Shown: piece after piece, positions 27,923 through 36,938 of the stretch
Numbering within the stretch: position 1 is the first letter of the stretch
How the letters are laid out: each line of letters begins with the position of its first letter
Origin: Natronococcus occultus SP4
GTDB lineage: Archaea; Halobacteriota; Halobacteria; Halobacteriales; Natrialbaceae
Assembly: GCF_000328685.1 (NCBI RefSeq)
Contig: NC_019974.1
Span: 186,001-250,000 of the forward strand
Direction of reading: 5' to 3'
DNA length: 64,000 nucleotides
Made by a program: the position numbers and the translations under genes
Notes under the pieces: model-generated
Database searches by the model: none
Told to the model about the DNA's origin: nothing
Seen by the model: only the letters and a program-made list of their open reading frames with translations

Positions 27923-28943
27923 CGACCTCGAGTTCCACGCCGACCGCGTAAGCGAGGTAACCGACGAGGAGTACGTCTCGATCACCCAGGAGACGTTCGT
28001 CGGTCCGGCGATCGACAAGTTCCGCGAGTTCGAACCGGTCTCGGACGAAACGACCGTTTACTACCTGTACGTCACCGACAACGCGGGTCGGCTCGTCGGC
28101 GTCATGTCCCTTCGGGAACTGCTCAACGCCCCCGAGGACGACGTCGTCGAGGACCACATGGTGACCGACCTCGTGACGATCGACGCCGACGCAGATCCGG
28201 AGTTCGCCGCCGACGAGATCGCCGAACGGGACTTTCCCGCCTTGCCCGTTATCGACGACGACGGCCTCCTCGTCGGCGTCCTCCGTACCGAGGACATGAT
28301 CGAGGTCGTTGAGGAGGAAGCCACCGAGGACATCCTCAAGAGCGCGGGCTTTTCGTTCGCCGACGTCGAGAGCTCCCGGAGTTCGGCGATCCTCGAGTCG
28401 TCGATTCCGAAGATCCTTCGGCTGCGACTCCCGTGGCTGATCGTCGCACTCGCCGGCGGACTGATGGCTGGTGGTGTCATCGAACAGTTCGAGGACACCC
28501 TCGAGGCCGTCGTCGCGCTCGCCTTCTTCGTTCCTGTCATCATGGACATGGGCGGCAACGTCGGTACGCAGGCGTCGACGATCTTCGTTCGCGGGCTCGC
28601 GTTGGGCCATATCGACGACCGCAACGCGATGCGACACTTCGCTCGCGAGGGGCTGATCGGACTACTGATCGGGGTTATCATCGGCGCTATCGGCGCCGGT
28701 GCGGCCTACGTCTGGCAGATCAACGAGCCGTACGCCCTCGAGCTGGCGACGGTCGTCTTCGTCGGGCTCGTCTCGGTCTGTGTCGTGGCGTCGGTCGTCG
28801 GCTACGTGATCCCCTGGATCATGAACAAGCTCGGGTTCGACCCCGCGGCCGCCTCGGACCCGCTGATCACGACGGTCAAGGACATCACCGCGCTCCTGAT
28901 CTACTTCGGGCTCGCGGCCGTCCTGCTGGCCGAACTGCTCTGA
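27909..28943 (+). CDS. mgtE: Magnesium transporter MgtE with CBS gate
   Basis: 344 residues from ATG 27909. A CBS domain pair (about residues 20-140; VYYLYVTDNAGRLVGVMSLRELL and ALPVIDDDGLLVGVLRTEDM) is the cytoplasmic Mg2+ sensor. A five-helix pore domain follows, with PVIMDMGGNVGTQASTIFVRGLALG as its signature. The N-terminal superhelical domain of bacterial MgtE is short or missing. It is divergently placed from two half-size MgtE genes. The start is chosen because the sequence before it in frame looks non-coding and another small frame occupies that DNA. Confidence 0.9.
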   Translation: MGAADDLEFHADRVSEVTDEEYVSITQETFVGPAIDKFREFEPVSDETTVYYLYVTDNAGRLVGVMSLRELLNAPEDDVVEDHMVTDLVTIDADADPEFAADEIAERDFPALPVIDDDGLLVGVLRTEDMIEVVEEEATEDILKSAGFSFADVESSRSSAILESSIPKILRLRLPWLIVALAGGLMAGGVIEQFEDTLEAVVALAFFVPVIMDMGGNVGTQASTIFVRGLALGHIDDRNAMRHFAREGLIGLLIGVIIGAIGAGAAYVWQINEPYALELATVVFVGLVSVCVVASVVGYVIPWIMNKLGFDPAAASDPLITTVKDITALLIYFGLAAVLLAELL

Positions 28944-29003
28944 ACGCGGTCCGCCCGCGTGTCGTCGGTTCCATTTTTGTAGTCCGAACCGAATAGTCGT
29001 CAT

Positions 29004-29441
29004 ATGAGCCAGCAGGTTCTCGTTCCGGTCGACGGCTCCCGTCCGTCCCGGGCCGCCCTCGAGTACGCCCGCGAGCAGTTCCCCGACGCCGAGCTAACCC
29101 TGCTGTACGTCGCCGACCCGATGACCGATTACAGCCGCCAGCGCGCCTACCCGGGCTACACGGCCGAGGACGAGTACAAATCCGAACGCGAGAAGGGCGA
29201 GGCCGTCCTCGAGTCGTTCGAGGAGACGCTGCCGGACGCCCTCACGGTCGAGACGACCGTCGAAGCGGGCGATCCGGCTCGAACCATCGTTCAGTACGCC
29301 GACGACCACGGCGTCGACGGGATCGTCCTCGGCAGCCACGGACGCGAGGGCGTCGCGAGGTACCTGCTGGGAAGCGTGGCCGAAACAGTCGTTCGGCGGG
29401 CGGCCGTCCCAGTGACGGTTATCAACGACCACGAAGCCTAA
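29004..29441 (+). CDS. Universal stress protein (UspA family)
   Basis: 145 residues from ATG 29004. It is a single-domain Usp. The N-terminal LVPVDGSRPSRAALEYA and the ATP-binding signature GSHGREGVARYLLGSVAETVVRRAAVPVTVI (G-2x-G-9x-G-S) are intact, so it should be of the nucleotide-binding subclass. The role is generally protective, with no specific partner evident. Its stop overlaps by 4 bases the stop of the convergent crcB gene. Confidence 0.93.
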   Translation: MSQQVLVPVDGSRPSRAALEYAREQFPDAELTLLYVADPMTDYSRQRAYPGYTAEDEYKSEREKGEAVLESFEETLPDALTVETTVEAGDPARTIVQYADDHGVDGIVLGSHGREGVARYLLGSVAETVVRRAAVPVTVINDHEA

Positions 29442-29869
29442 AGCGCGGCCACGAGGACCCAGGCGAGCCCGATCGCCGCGAGCGAGAGCGCGAGGTTCCC
29501 CGCCGCGTTCGCGACCGCGAGCTTTCGATCCCCGCGCTCGTAGAGCTGGACCGTCTGGACCGAGAACGACGAGAACGTGGTAAACGCCCCGCAGATACCG
29601 ATCCCGATCAGCTGGATCGCCGACTCACCCACCCCTGCGAACGTGGCCGCTCCGAAGACGAAGCTCCCGACGACGTTGACGACCAGCGTCGGCCACGGAT
29701 ACTGCTCGTCGGAGAGCTGCTCGTAGACGGCGTAGCGCAACAGGGCACCGATCGCACCGCCGATACCGACGAGGTGAGCGGCCTCGAACTCGAGGGCGCC
29801 GTCCTCGATGACGGGCTCGAGAACGAGGACGACGGCGAGGGCCGACGCCGGCGACTCGAGCGCGGTCAC
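29438..29869 (-). CDS. crcB: Fluoride channel subunit CrcB (Fluc), first of a pair
   Basis: 143 residues, four predicted helices. The conserved GIGGAIGALLRYAVY near residue 36, TLVVNVVGSFVFGA and GICGAFTTFSSFSVQTVQL are the family's pore and central Na+-site motifs. An acidic N-terminal stretch of about 30 residues precedes the first motif and may include a non-native start. Its ATG overlaps the stop of the upstream gene by 4 bases. Two unlike Fluc proteins from one operon usually form an antiparallel heterodimer that lets F- leave the cell. Confidence 0.9.
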   Translation of the reverse strand: MTALESPASALAVVLVLEPVIEDGALEFEAAHLVGIGGAIGALLRYAVYEQLSDEQYPWPTLVVNVVGSFVFGAATFAGVGESAIQLIGIGICGAFTTFSSFSVQTVQLYERGDRKLAVANAAGNLALSLAAIGLAWVLVAAL

Positions 29870-30276
29870 GCCGTCTCACCGCCGGCTGTCGCCGGCCGCC
29901 AGTCGCGGATCTTGCGGGCGAGCTCCCGTCCCACGAGCACCCCGGTGAAGCCGAGACCGTAGTTGGCGACGACGATGCCGACGAGCAGCCACGGCTCGGC
30001 GGCGATGGCGGTCTGGACCGCGAACGTGCTGTAGGTCGTCAGCGAGGAGAGAAAGCCGGTTGTAAACACCAGCCTGGCCTTCCGGTCGACGACGCCGGTG
30101 TACTGGGCCTCATAGACCACGAAGCCGAGCAAGAAGCTTCCGACGACGTTGACGACGAGTACGGCGAGGACGTCGGAAAGGAGTCCGAGGGTGAAAAACC
30201 GGAGGTTCGAACCGGCGAAGCCGCCGATCGCGATCAGTGCGAGCGTCTCGAGTCGGACGAGCGGGTGGTCGGTCAT
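29866..30276 (-). CDS. crcB: Fluoride channel subunit CrcB (Fluc), second of a pair
   Basis: 136 residues from ATG 30276. The motifs are GGFAGSNLRFFTLGLL, VLVVNVVGSFLLGFV and GFLSSLTTYSTFAVQT, and the four-helix pattern is complete. It is the promoter-proximal member of the operon. The two proteins are clearly different, consistent with an obligate heterodimer. I looked for a fluoride riboswitch in 30277-30517 and saw none; that gap holds nothing else recognised. Confidence 0.9.
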   Translation of the reverse strand: MTDHPLVRLETLALIAIGGFAGSNLRFFTLGLLSDVLAVLVVNVVGSFLLGFVVYEAQYTGVVDRKARLVFTTGFLSSLTTYSTFAVQTAIAAEPWLLVGIVVANYGLGFTGVLVGRELARKIRDWRPATAGGETA

Positions 30277-30517
30277 GGCTGACAGGTTCGGCAGGGACCG
30301 TCAGCCGGTCGTTCGACCGCTCGGCTGGAACCGAGCGGAGCCGTGTGGCCAGCCCGCGGCTGCCAGCGGGGTTGAACGAGTCACCGGCGGTTGTGACAGG
30401 CGGGCCCCATCGCCTGGACAGCGACTCGTTCTCACACCACCCCGATGAGGATTTCGGAAGCCGGATCCGATCGGCGAGAAGGAAAAGACCCAAGTTTAGA
30501 CTGGATCTAAACGACGT

Positions 30518-31417
30518 ATGGTCGACGAGGCGGGACGCGACGGGTTCACGCGAGCGTCGTGGGCGAACGTCCTCGGCAACGCCGTCAAGATCGTCGTCGA
30601 GGGCGCCGTCGGACTCGCTTTCGGCAGCGTCGCGCTCGTGGCCGACGCGGCTCACTCGATCGCCGACCTCGTCGCGAGCCTCGTCGTCCTCGTCTGGGGC
30701 CGAAGCTCCTTCGAGGAGCCCGACGACACCCACCCCCACGGCCACGAGCGAATCGAACCGCTGACGGCGCTATTTGTCGGTGCGGTCATCGCCTTGCTCG
30801 GTCTCAACCTGCTGTACGAGTCCGCACAGGGGGTCGTTCACGGCGTCGACGTCGTTTTCCATCCGCTGTTGCTCGGTGCCCTCGCGTTCGCGATCGTCGA
30901 TATGTATCTCGTCTACCGCTACACCGAGTACATCAACGAGACGCTCGGGTCGACCGCGCTCGAGGCGCTGGCGACGGACTGTCTGAACGATATCTACACC
31001 TCTTTCGCCGCGGTTGTCGGCGTCGTTGGCGTCCTGCTGGGCCACCCGTTGCTCGATCCGATCGCCGGCGGGCTCGTCAGCCTGCTGGTCATCTACCAGG
31101 GCGTCGAGATCGGCCGCGAGAACGTCGGCTACCTCGTCGGCGCCTCGCCGGAGCCGACGAAGCGAGCGGAGGTAACCGAGATCCTCCGGGACCACCCCGC
31201 CGTCGAGGGGGTCCACGACCTCACCGTCTTCTACGACGGGCCCGTCCTCGAGGTCGAGGTCCACGTCGAAGTCGACGGCGACATGCCGTTCCGACGGGCC
31301 CACGACGTCGAGTCGGAGCTGGTCGCCAGCCTCCGCGGGATCGAGGACGTCGGCGACGCACACGTTCATCTCGATCCCTCGGGGATCGGCGAGTGGAAGG
31401 ATCGGGCCGACCGGTAG
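30518..31417 (+). CDS. Cation diffusion facilitator (CDF) transporter
   Basis: 299 residues from ATG 30518. A membrane antiporter that exports divalent metals such as Zn2+, Fe2+, Mn2+ or Co2+. LVADAAHSIADLVAS carries the first half of the transport metal site (D-x-x-H-S-x-x-D) in helix 2, and ATDCLNDIYTSFAA carries the second in helix 5. The C-terminal 85 residues form the cytoplasmic dimerisation domain with a His-containing DVGDAHVHLDP. A stretch HPHGHERIEPL in the loop after helix 2 may bind metal. The specific ion cannot be assigned from this. Confidence 0.92.
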   Translation: MVDEAGRDGFTRASWANVLGNAVKIVVEGAVGLAFGSVALVADAAHSIADLVASLVVLVWGRSSFEEPDDTHPHGHERIEPLTALFVGAVIALLGLNLLYESAQGVVHGVDVVFHPLLLGALAFAIVDMYLVYRYTEYINETLGSTALEALATDCLNDIYTSFAAVVGVVGVLLGHPLLDPIAGGLVSLLVIYQGVEIGRENVGYLVGASPEPTKRAEVTEILRDHPAVEGVHDLTVFYDGPVLEVEVHVEVDGDMPFRRAHDVESELVASLRGIEDVGDAHVHLDPSGIGEWKDRADR

Positions 31418-31465
31418 GCTGGCCGGGACGCCAGCTTTTATTTCGTCTGCCGACGGGCTACCGGT

Positions 31466-32386
31466 ATGGAAATCGGTGACGTCCGAGAGGTCACGACGGG
31501 CGACTGTTCGGACCTTTACTATGTCGATACCGGGATGTACGAGACGGGCGGGTACGGGTCCGTATACATCGTCGACGACGAGCGACCCGCGATCGTCGAC
31601 ACCGGGATCGGGACGAACTACGAACGGATCCTCGAGGCCCTCGAGGAGGTCGGTATCGCTTCCGAGGACCTCGAGGTCATCGCGGTAACACACATTCACC
31701 TCGATCACGCCGGCGGAGCGGGCTTTCTCGCCGAGGCGTGTCCGAACGCCGACGTCTACGTCCACCCGATCGGCACCGACCATCTCGCGGATCCCTCGCG
31801 GCTGGTCGCGGGCACGAAGGCCGCGGTCGGCGACCAGTGGCAGTACTACGTCGAGCCAAAACCCGTCCCCGAAGAGCGTCTCGTCGAGATCGAGGACGGC
31901 GACGCCATCGACCTCGGCGACCACGAGCTGCGGGTTCACGAGACTCCCGGCCACGCCCCCCACCAGGTCATCTTCGAGGATCCCGCAAACGACGCGGTGT
32001 TTACGGCCGACGCCGCAGGGATCTGGGTACCCGAACGCGAGGAGATCAGGGAGACCTCGCCCCCCTCGAACTTCCACCTCGAACGCTGTCTCGAGGACGT
32101 CGAGACCCTCAAAGCGATCGACCCCGACGTGCTCTGTTACGCTCACTTCGGCCCGCGCTACGTCGGCGACGACGCCGAGTCGGCCCTCGAGGCGTACGCG
32201 ACCGTCCTCGATGAGTGGGTCGGCGACGTCGAGACGAAACGCGAGGAGCTCGAGAACGACGACGCCGTCGTCGACCACTTTGCCTCCAGATCGGATCTGG
32301 GCGACGCCTGGGGCGAGCACAAGGCCGGTGCCGAGGCCGCCATGAACGTCCGTGGCGTGCTTGGCTATCTGGACCACCGCGACTGA
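31466..32386 (+). CDS. Metallo-beta-lactamase-fold hydrolase
   Basis: 306 residues from ATG 31466. THIHLDHAGG is the H-x-H-x-D-H metal signature, with further ligands likely in ETPGHAPHQVIF and the late YAHFGPRY. A two-metal active site with hydrolase or thioesterase chemistry is expected, but the substrate is not known. The last 70 residues are helical and acidic. It lies between a metal exporter and an acyl-CoA synthetase on the same strand, but the gaps (48 and 113 bases) do not prove an operon. Confidence 0.88.
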   Translation: MEIGDVREVTTGDCSDLYYVDTGMYETGGYGSVYIVDDERPAIVDTGIGTNYERILEALEEVGIASEDLEVIAVTHIHLDHAGGAGFLAEACPNADVYVHPIGTDHLADPSRLVAGTKAAVGDQWQYYVEPKPVPEERLVEIEDGDAIDLGDHELRVHETPGHAPHQVIFEDPANDAVFTADAAGIWVPEREEIRETSPPSNFHLERCLEDVETLKAIDPDVLCYAHFGPRYVGDDAESALEAYATVLDEWVGDVETKREELENDDAVVDHFASRSDLGDAWGEHKAGAEAAMNVRGVLGYLDHRD

Positions 32387-32499
32387 CCGACGATTCCCGC
32401 GTTTTCGGCCAGTCGACCGATACCGCACCGAATAAACAGGATGATAGATGAAATACGTTTCAGCACGTTTTATCGCTCGGGAGGTACTGCCACACTGGT

Positions 32500-34482
32500 A
32501 TGCACTGGCGGGACGCCGAACGAGAGTACGAGGACGCGGTCATCGGTGAAACGACGCTCGGGCGGCTGTTCGACGACGCCGTCGAGCGCTACCCCAACCG
32601 GCCGGCACAGCGGTACAAAGGCGGGATCTACGACCGCTCGCTGACCGACGCCGTCCTCGAACCCGCCGACCCCGGCTCGTTCCGGGCGATTTCCTACACC
32701 GAGATGCGAACGATCGTCCGCAACCTCGCAGCGGGCTTTCGCGAACTCGGTATCGAGTCGGGCGACCGCGTCGGCATCTTCGCGGATACGCGCATGGAGT
32801 GGGCTCAGACCGACTTCGCCGCGCTCTCGGCGGGCGCGGTCGTCACGACGGTCTACACCAGCTCCTCGCCCGACCAGGTCCGGTACCTGCTCGACGACCC
32901 CGACGCCGACGCAGTTGTCGTCGAGAACGAGGCGTTGCTCGAGCGCGTCCTCGAGGTCGAGGACGATCTCGATCTCGAGGCGATCGTCTCGATGGATGCC
33001 CTCGAGGGGTACGACGATCGCGACGACATCTTGACGCTCGCGGACGTCTACGCCCACGGCGAGGACGCCTTCGAGCTCGAGGCCTACGAGGAGTGGCTCG
33101 ACGAGCCCGAGCTGGACGATCTCGCGAGCCTCATCTACACGAGCGGAACGACGGGCCAGCCGAAAGGCGTCGAGCTCACCCACCGCAATTTCCGGTCGAA
33201 CGTCAACCAGGTCCGCAGGCGGTACGGCCCCCGTCCCGACAAGGGCGACGAGGTCCCGGTGATCGACGAGACGAAACAGGCAGTCTCGTACCTGCCGCTG
33301 GCACACGTCTTCGAGCGCACCGCCGGTCACTTCCTGATGTTCGCGAGCGGCGCCTGCGTCGCCTACGCGGAGAGCACCGACACGCTCAAGGAGGACTTCG
33401 GGACGGTCCAGCCGGACACGGCGACCAGCGTTCCCCGGGTCTACGAGAAGATCTACGACACGATCCGCGAGCAGGCCAGCGAGTCGGGCGCAAAAAAGCG
33501 GATCTTCGAGTGGGCGACCGACGTCGGCGTCCAGTACCAGGAGGCCGACGATCCCGGCCCCGTCCTCGGCGCGAAGCAGGCGCTGGCCGACAAGCTGGTG
33601 TTTTCGAACGTCCGCGAGGCGCTTGGCGGTGAGATCGAACTGCTGATCAGCGGCGGCGGGAGCCTCTCGAAGGAGCTGTGTACGCTCTATCACGCGATGG
33701 GGCTGCCGATCTACGAGGGGTACGGACTCACCGAGACGGCACCCGTCGTCTCAGTCAACCCGCCAGAGGAGCCACGGATCGGGACGATCGGTCCGGCGTT
33801 GCCCGGCGTCGACGTCCGGGTCGACGGGTCGGTAACCGGCGAGGAGACGTTCGACGACCCCGGCGAGATCGGCGAACTCCTGGTCAGCGGCCCGAACGTC
33901 GCCGAAGGGTACTGGAACAAACCCGGTGCGACGACCGAATCGTTCTTCGAGGAGGACGGCAGTCGCTGGTTCCGCACGGGCGACATCGTCCACCTCCGCC
34001 CCGACGACTACATCGAGTTCCGGGATCGGGTCAAGCAGATCCTCGTCCTCTCAACGGGGAAAAACGTCGCTCCGGGACCGATCGAGGACGCGTTCGCCGC
34101 CAGCGAGGTCGTCGAGCAGTGTATGGTCGTCGGCGACGGCGAGAAGTTCGTCGGTGCGTTGATCGTGCCGAACACGGATCACATCCGCGAGTGGGCCGAC
34201 GAGCAGGGGATCGACCTTCCGGACGATCCACAGGCGATGTGCGACGACGAGCGAGTTCAGGAGTACGTCGGCGAGACGGTCACCGAGGTCAACGAGAACT
34301 TCGAGAAACACGAGACGATCAAGCGGTTCGAACTCGTTCCGCGGGAGTTCACCGAAGAGAACGACATGCTGACGCCGACGATGAAAAAGAAGCGTCGGGT
34401 CATCCTCGACCGGTTCGACGATCGAATCGATCGTATCTACGCCGACGACCGCGAGGAGCAACCCGGACCGGTCTCTCACTGA
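32500..34482 (+). CDS. Long-chain acyl-CoA synthetase / AMP-dependent ligase
   Basis: 660 residues from ATG 32500. It activates a carboxylic acid with ATP to an acyl-adenylate, then to the CoA thioester. The P-loop-like LIYTSGTTGQPKGVELTH, the A5 motif YEGYGLTETAPVVSVN, the A7 RTGDIVHLRPDDYIEFRDR and the A10 lysine region LSTGKNVAPGPIE are all present. It belongs to the larger FadD/ACSL-like group by length and the FERTAGHFLM segment. The chain length of its substrate cannot be read from sequence. It may feed beta-oxidation together with the thiolase at 44098, which is inference. Confidence 0.92.
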   Translation: MHWRDAEREYEDAVIGETTLGRLFDDAVERYPNRPAQRYKGGIYDRSLTDAVLEPADPGSFRAISYTEMRTIVRNLAAGFRELGIESGDRVGIFADTRMEWAQTDFAALSAGAVVTTVYTSSSPDQVRYLLDDPDADAVVVENEALLERVLEVEDDLDLEAIVSMDALEGYDDRDDILTLADVYAHGEDAFELEAYEEWLDEPELDDLASLIYTSGTTGQPKGVELTHRNFRSNVNQVRRRYGPRPDKGDEVPVIDETKQAVSYLPLAHVFERTAGHFLMFASGACVAYAESTDTLKEDFGTVQPDTATSVPRVYEKIYDTIREQASESGAKKRIFEWATDVGVQYQEADDPGPVLGAKQALADKLVFSNVREALGGEIELLISGGGSLSKELCTLYHAMGLPIYEGYGLTETAPVVSVNPPEEPRIGTIGPALPGVDVRVDGSVTGEETFDDPGEIGELLVSGPNVAEGYWNKPGATTESFFEEDGSRWFRTGDIVHLRPDDYIEFRDRVKQILVLSTGKNVAPGPIEDAFAASEVVEQCMVVGDGEKFVGALIVPNTDHIREWADEQGIDLPDDPQAMCDDERVQEYVGETVTEVNENFEKHETIKRFELVPREFTEENDMLTPTMKKKRRVILDRFDDRIDRIYADDREEQPGPVSH

Positions 34483-34640
34483 CGGTTGACACTGCCTGCG
34501 AAAGGAATATCCATCTGTGATGGTATCGGTACGGTGAACGCTTCTGGGGTGATCCGACGAGCTGAACACGGGGTGGTCCGAAGTCGGACCCAGAGACGAG
34601 GTATTGGCGGGCAACCAGCGGGCGACCACAAGTGAGTGAC

Positions 34641-36443
34641 ATGGATCTAAACCGGCGCGAGTTCAGTACGGCTGCGGGGGTATCACTTTCGGCAATCCTG
34701 GCGGGCTGTAGTGCGATCGAGGACGACGAGGACGAAGCCGACAACGAGTCGGCGCGAGACGAGGATGGGCCGGACGAATGGGACGACGAGGGGGATGACG
34801 ACACCGACGGCGATGATGAACAGGAGCAACACGAGGATCAGTCCATCCCGGGGGAGGTGCTCATCTCCGACGCCGCAAGCGAGTACCTCGAGCCGATTCG
34901 TCACACCTACACCTGGGCCGACGAGCCACCGGCGGACGGCTGTTATGTCCACGTCGAACTCGAGAACGTCGGCGACGAGGAGATCGTCGTGGACATGGTG
35001 GCACGCATCTTCGACGAGAACGACGACGAGCTCGCGAGCGCACAGTATCCGGACGAAGCGAGCCCCGAGCCGGGCGAGACCGCCGTCTACTCGTTCCCGC
35101 TGAACAACTGCGAGGAGACGGCCGCCTACGAGATCGTGATCGACGGCTTCGAGGACGAGGAGTACGAGCCGGAGGACGAGCCAGCTGACGACGACGATGA
35201 GCCGACTGACGACGATGATCCAGCCGACGAGGAGCCGGCCGACGACGATGACGACCCAGTCGACGACGATGACGACCCGGCTGACGACGATGACGACCCA
35301 GTCGACGACGATGACGACCCGGCTGACGACGACGACGACCCGGCTGACGACGATGACGACCCAGCTGACGACAATGACGACCCAGCTGACGACGATGACG
35401 ACCCAGCTGACGACGATGACGACCCAGCTGACGACGATGACGACCCAGTCGACGACGATGACGACCCAGTCGACGACGATGACGACCCGGCTGACGACGA
35501 TGACGACCCAGTCGACGACGATGACGACCCGGCTGACGACGATGACGACCCAGCTGACGACGATGACGACCCAGCTGACGACGATGACGACCCAGCTGAC
35601 GACGATGACGATCCCGCCAACGACGATGGGGAAGGTGGTTCGGGAAATGACGACGACGCGGCCGACGATGAGCCGGCCGATGACGATCCTGACGACGATG
35701 GGGCGGATGGTTCGGGAAATGACGACGACACGGCCGACGATGAGCCGGCTGACGACGATGGGGAGGATGGTTCGGGAAATGACAACGACGCGGCTGACGA
35801 TGAGGGAGGCGGTTCGGGAAATGACGACGGCGGTACGGATGCCGATGAAGAGGATGAGGAACCAGACGATGGCGATGAGGACGAAGAGGATGAGGCAGAA
35901 CTAGACGACGAGGACGACGATGACGATCCCGACGACGATGGGGAGGGCGGTTCGGGAAATGACGACGACGCGGACGGCGATGCTGCAGAAAACGGAGACG
36001 ACGCGGATGACGGGGACGACGACGCGGATGACGGGGACGACGACGCGGATGACGGGGACGACGACGCGGATGACGGGGACGACGAGCTTGATGAGGATGA
36101 CGACGAGCTTGATGAGGATGACAAGGAGGACGGTTCGGGAAATGATGACGGCGCGGACGGCGATGCTGCAGAAAACGGAGACGATGAGGCGGAGGACGGT
36201 TCGGGAACCGCTGAGGACGCGGACGATGATAGGGACGACATAGACGAGGACAATTCGTCGACGTCGAACGAGTCGACCGACCTCGACAACGAAACCGGAA
36301 CGACCGACCCCGACGAACCGAACGCGACCGTCGACGAGGCGGAATCGAACGCGTCCGACGACGCCGACAACGAAAGTAGTCCGAACGCCTCCGACGACGC
36401 GAACAACTCGAGCAGTGGGCTCGGGATCGACCTATTCGACTGA
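34641..36443 (+). CDS. Asp-rich Tat lipoprotein with heptad repeats
   Basis: 600 residues from ATG 34641 (a GTG three codons earlier is an alternative). LNRREFSTAAGVSLSAILAGC is a twin-arginine signal followed by a lipobox with the acceptor Cys, so the protein is exported folded and anchored by lipid on the outer face of the membrane. Residues about 70-170 form a small beta domain (TYTWADEPPADGCYVHVELENVGDEEIVVDMVARIFDEN). Beyond that the protein is almost wholly Asp with Pro, Ala, Val, Gly and Glu, including 18 copies of a seven-residue (A/V)DDDDDP unit and four of DADDGDD. The tail turns to Ser/Asn/Thr/Asp. It could serve as an extended, cation-binding surface brush; function unknown. Confidence 0.82.
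   Translation: MDLNRREFSTAAGVSLSAILAGCSAIEDDEDEADNESARDEDGPDEWDDEGDDDTDGDDEQEQHEDQSIPGEVLISDAASEYLEPIRHTYTWADEPPADGCYVHVELENVGDEEIVVDMVARIFDENDDELASAQYPDEASPEPGETAVYSFPLNNCEETAAYEIVIDGFEDEEYEPEDEPADDDDEPTDDDDPADEEPADDDDDPVDDDDDPADDDDDPVDDDDDPADDDDDPADDDDDPADDNDDPADDDDDPADDDDDPADDDDDPVDDDDDPVDDDDDPADDDDDPVDDDDDPADDDDDPADDDDDPADDDDDPADDDDDPANDDGEGGSGNDDDAADDEPADDDPDDDGADGSGNDDDTADDEPADDDGEDGSGNDNDAADDEGGGSGNDDGGTDADEEDEEPDDGDEDEEDEAELDDEDDDDDPDDDGEGGSGNDDDADGDAAENGDDADDGDDDADDGDDDADDGDDDADDGDDELDEDDDELDEDDKEDGSGNDDGADGDAAENGDDEAEDGSGTAEDADDDRDDIDEDNSSTSNESTDLDNETGTTDPDEPNATVDEAESNASDDADNESSPNASDDANNSSSGLGIDLFD
35238..35615 (+). repeat. 18 tandem 21-base units encoding (A/V)DDDDDP
   Basis: A 378-base array of 21-base units of the type gctgacgacgatgacgaccca. 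Variation is mostly GCT/GTC at the first codon and cca/ccg at the last, with one D-to-N change. It lies inside and in frame with the Asp-rich lipoprotein. There is no spacer diversity, so it is not a CRISPR array. Confidence 0.93.
36000..36083 (+). repeat. Four exact 21-base units encoding DADDGDD
   Basis: gacgcggatgacggggacga plus c, repeated four times without change. It is followed by two units coding ELDEDD(D/K). It is the second in-frame repeat block of the Asp-rich lipoprotein and shares the seven-residue period with the first, despite different codons. Confidence 0.9.
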
Positions 36444-36609
36444 AACCGTATCGGTCCGGAAAACTGTAGCCAGCCTATCTGTGTCTATCGAAAGCCCGAA
36501 AGTGCGACGCCACTGGGAGCGAAACACAGCTGCTCGATACAGCTCCGGGACAGGATATAATTACAGGGATATACACAAGAATTATATCGGTCGTCGATAT
36601 GGTGTCGGT

Positions 36610-36867
36610 ATGGTCCCACACAGACAATCGCTCACCCTCTCCGCCGAGACCCTCCACCGCGGAACGACGATCCGGTACCACTACCGGACCGGTAGCGCGC
36701 TCGCGACCGTCGTCGAACGGACGCCCGAACGGGTGACGTTCGTCGGCGAGGACTGCGACGGCACCTTCACCGACGACCAGATCGACCGCCTGTTCGCGAC
36801 GGATCGCCTGCAGGTCGTCCTCGACGACGAGCTCCATCTCCCCGCCGACGCCACGTTTGAGGAGTAG
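36610..36867 (+). CDS. Small hypothetical protein (85 residues)
   Basis: 85 residues from ATG 36610. A TATA-like gaattatatcgg about 20-30 bases before this ATG supports it over longer in-frame versions. The first part is basic (MVPHRQSLTLSAETLHRGTTIRYHYRTG) and the second acidic and probably beta-rich (ATVVERTPERVTFVGEDCDG, then a short helix). No family recognised. It sits between the Asp-rich lipoprotein and the aldehyde oxidoreductase with no clear operon link. Confidence 0.55.
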   Translation: MVPHRQSLTLSAETLHRGTTIRYHYRTGSALATVVERTPERVTFVGEDCDGTFTDDQIDRLFATDRLQVVLDDELHLPADATFEE

Positions 36868-36938
36868 TCGTCGCTCGAACGCCGCGTGCGCGGACGAAGA
36901 ACAACTGTTTTGTGGTGATCAATGATACCGTACACAGT

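Noticed and set aside
30277-30517. Fluoride riboswitch before the crcB pair
   Set aside because: I looked for the conserved crcB-motif core and could not find it; a covariance search would settle this.
35238-35615. Possible CRISPR array
   Set aside because: Units are contiguous, in frame and coding, with no unique spacers.
35126-36406. 426-codon Ser-rich frame antisense to the Asp-rich lipoprotein
   Set aside because: It is simply the complement of GAC/GAT repeats read as serine codons.
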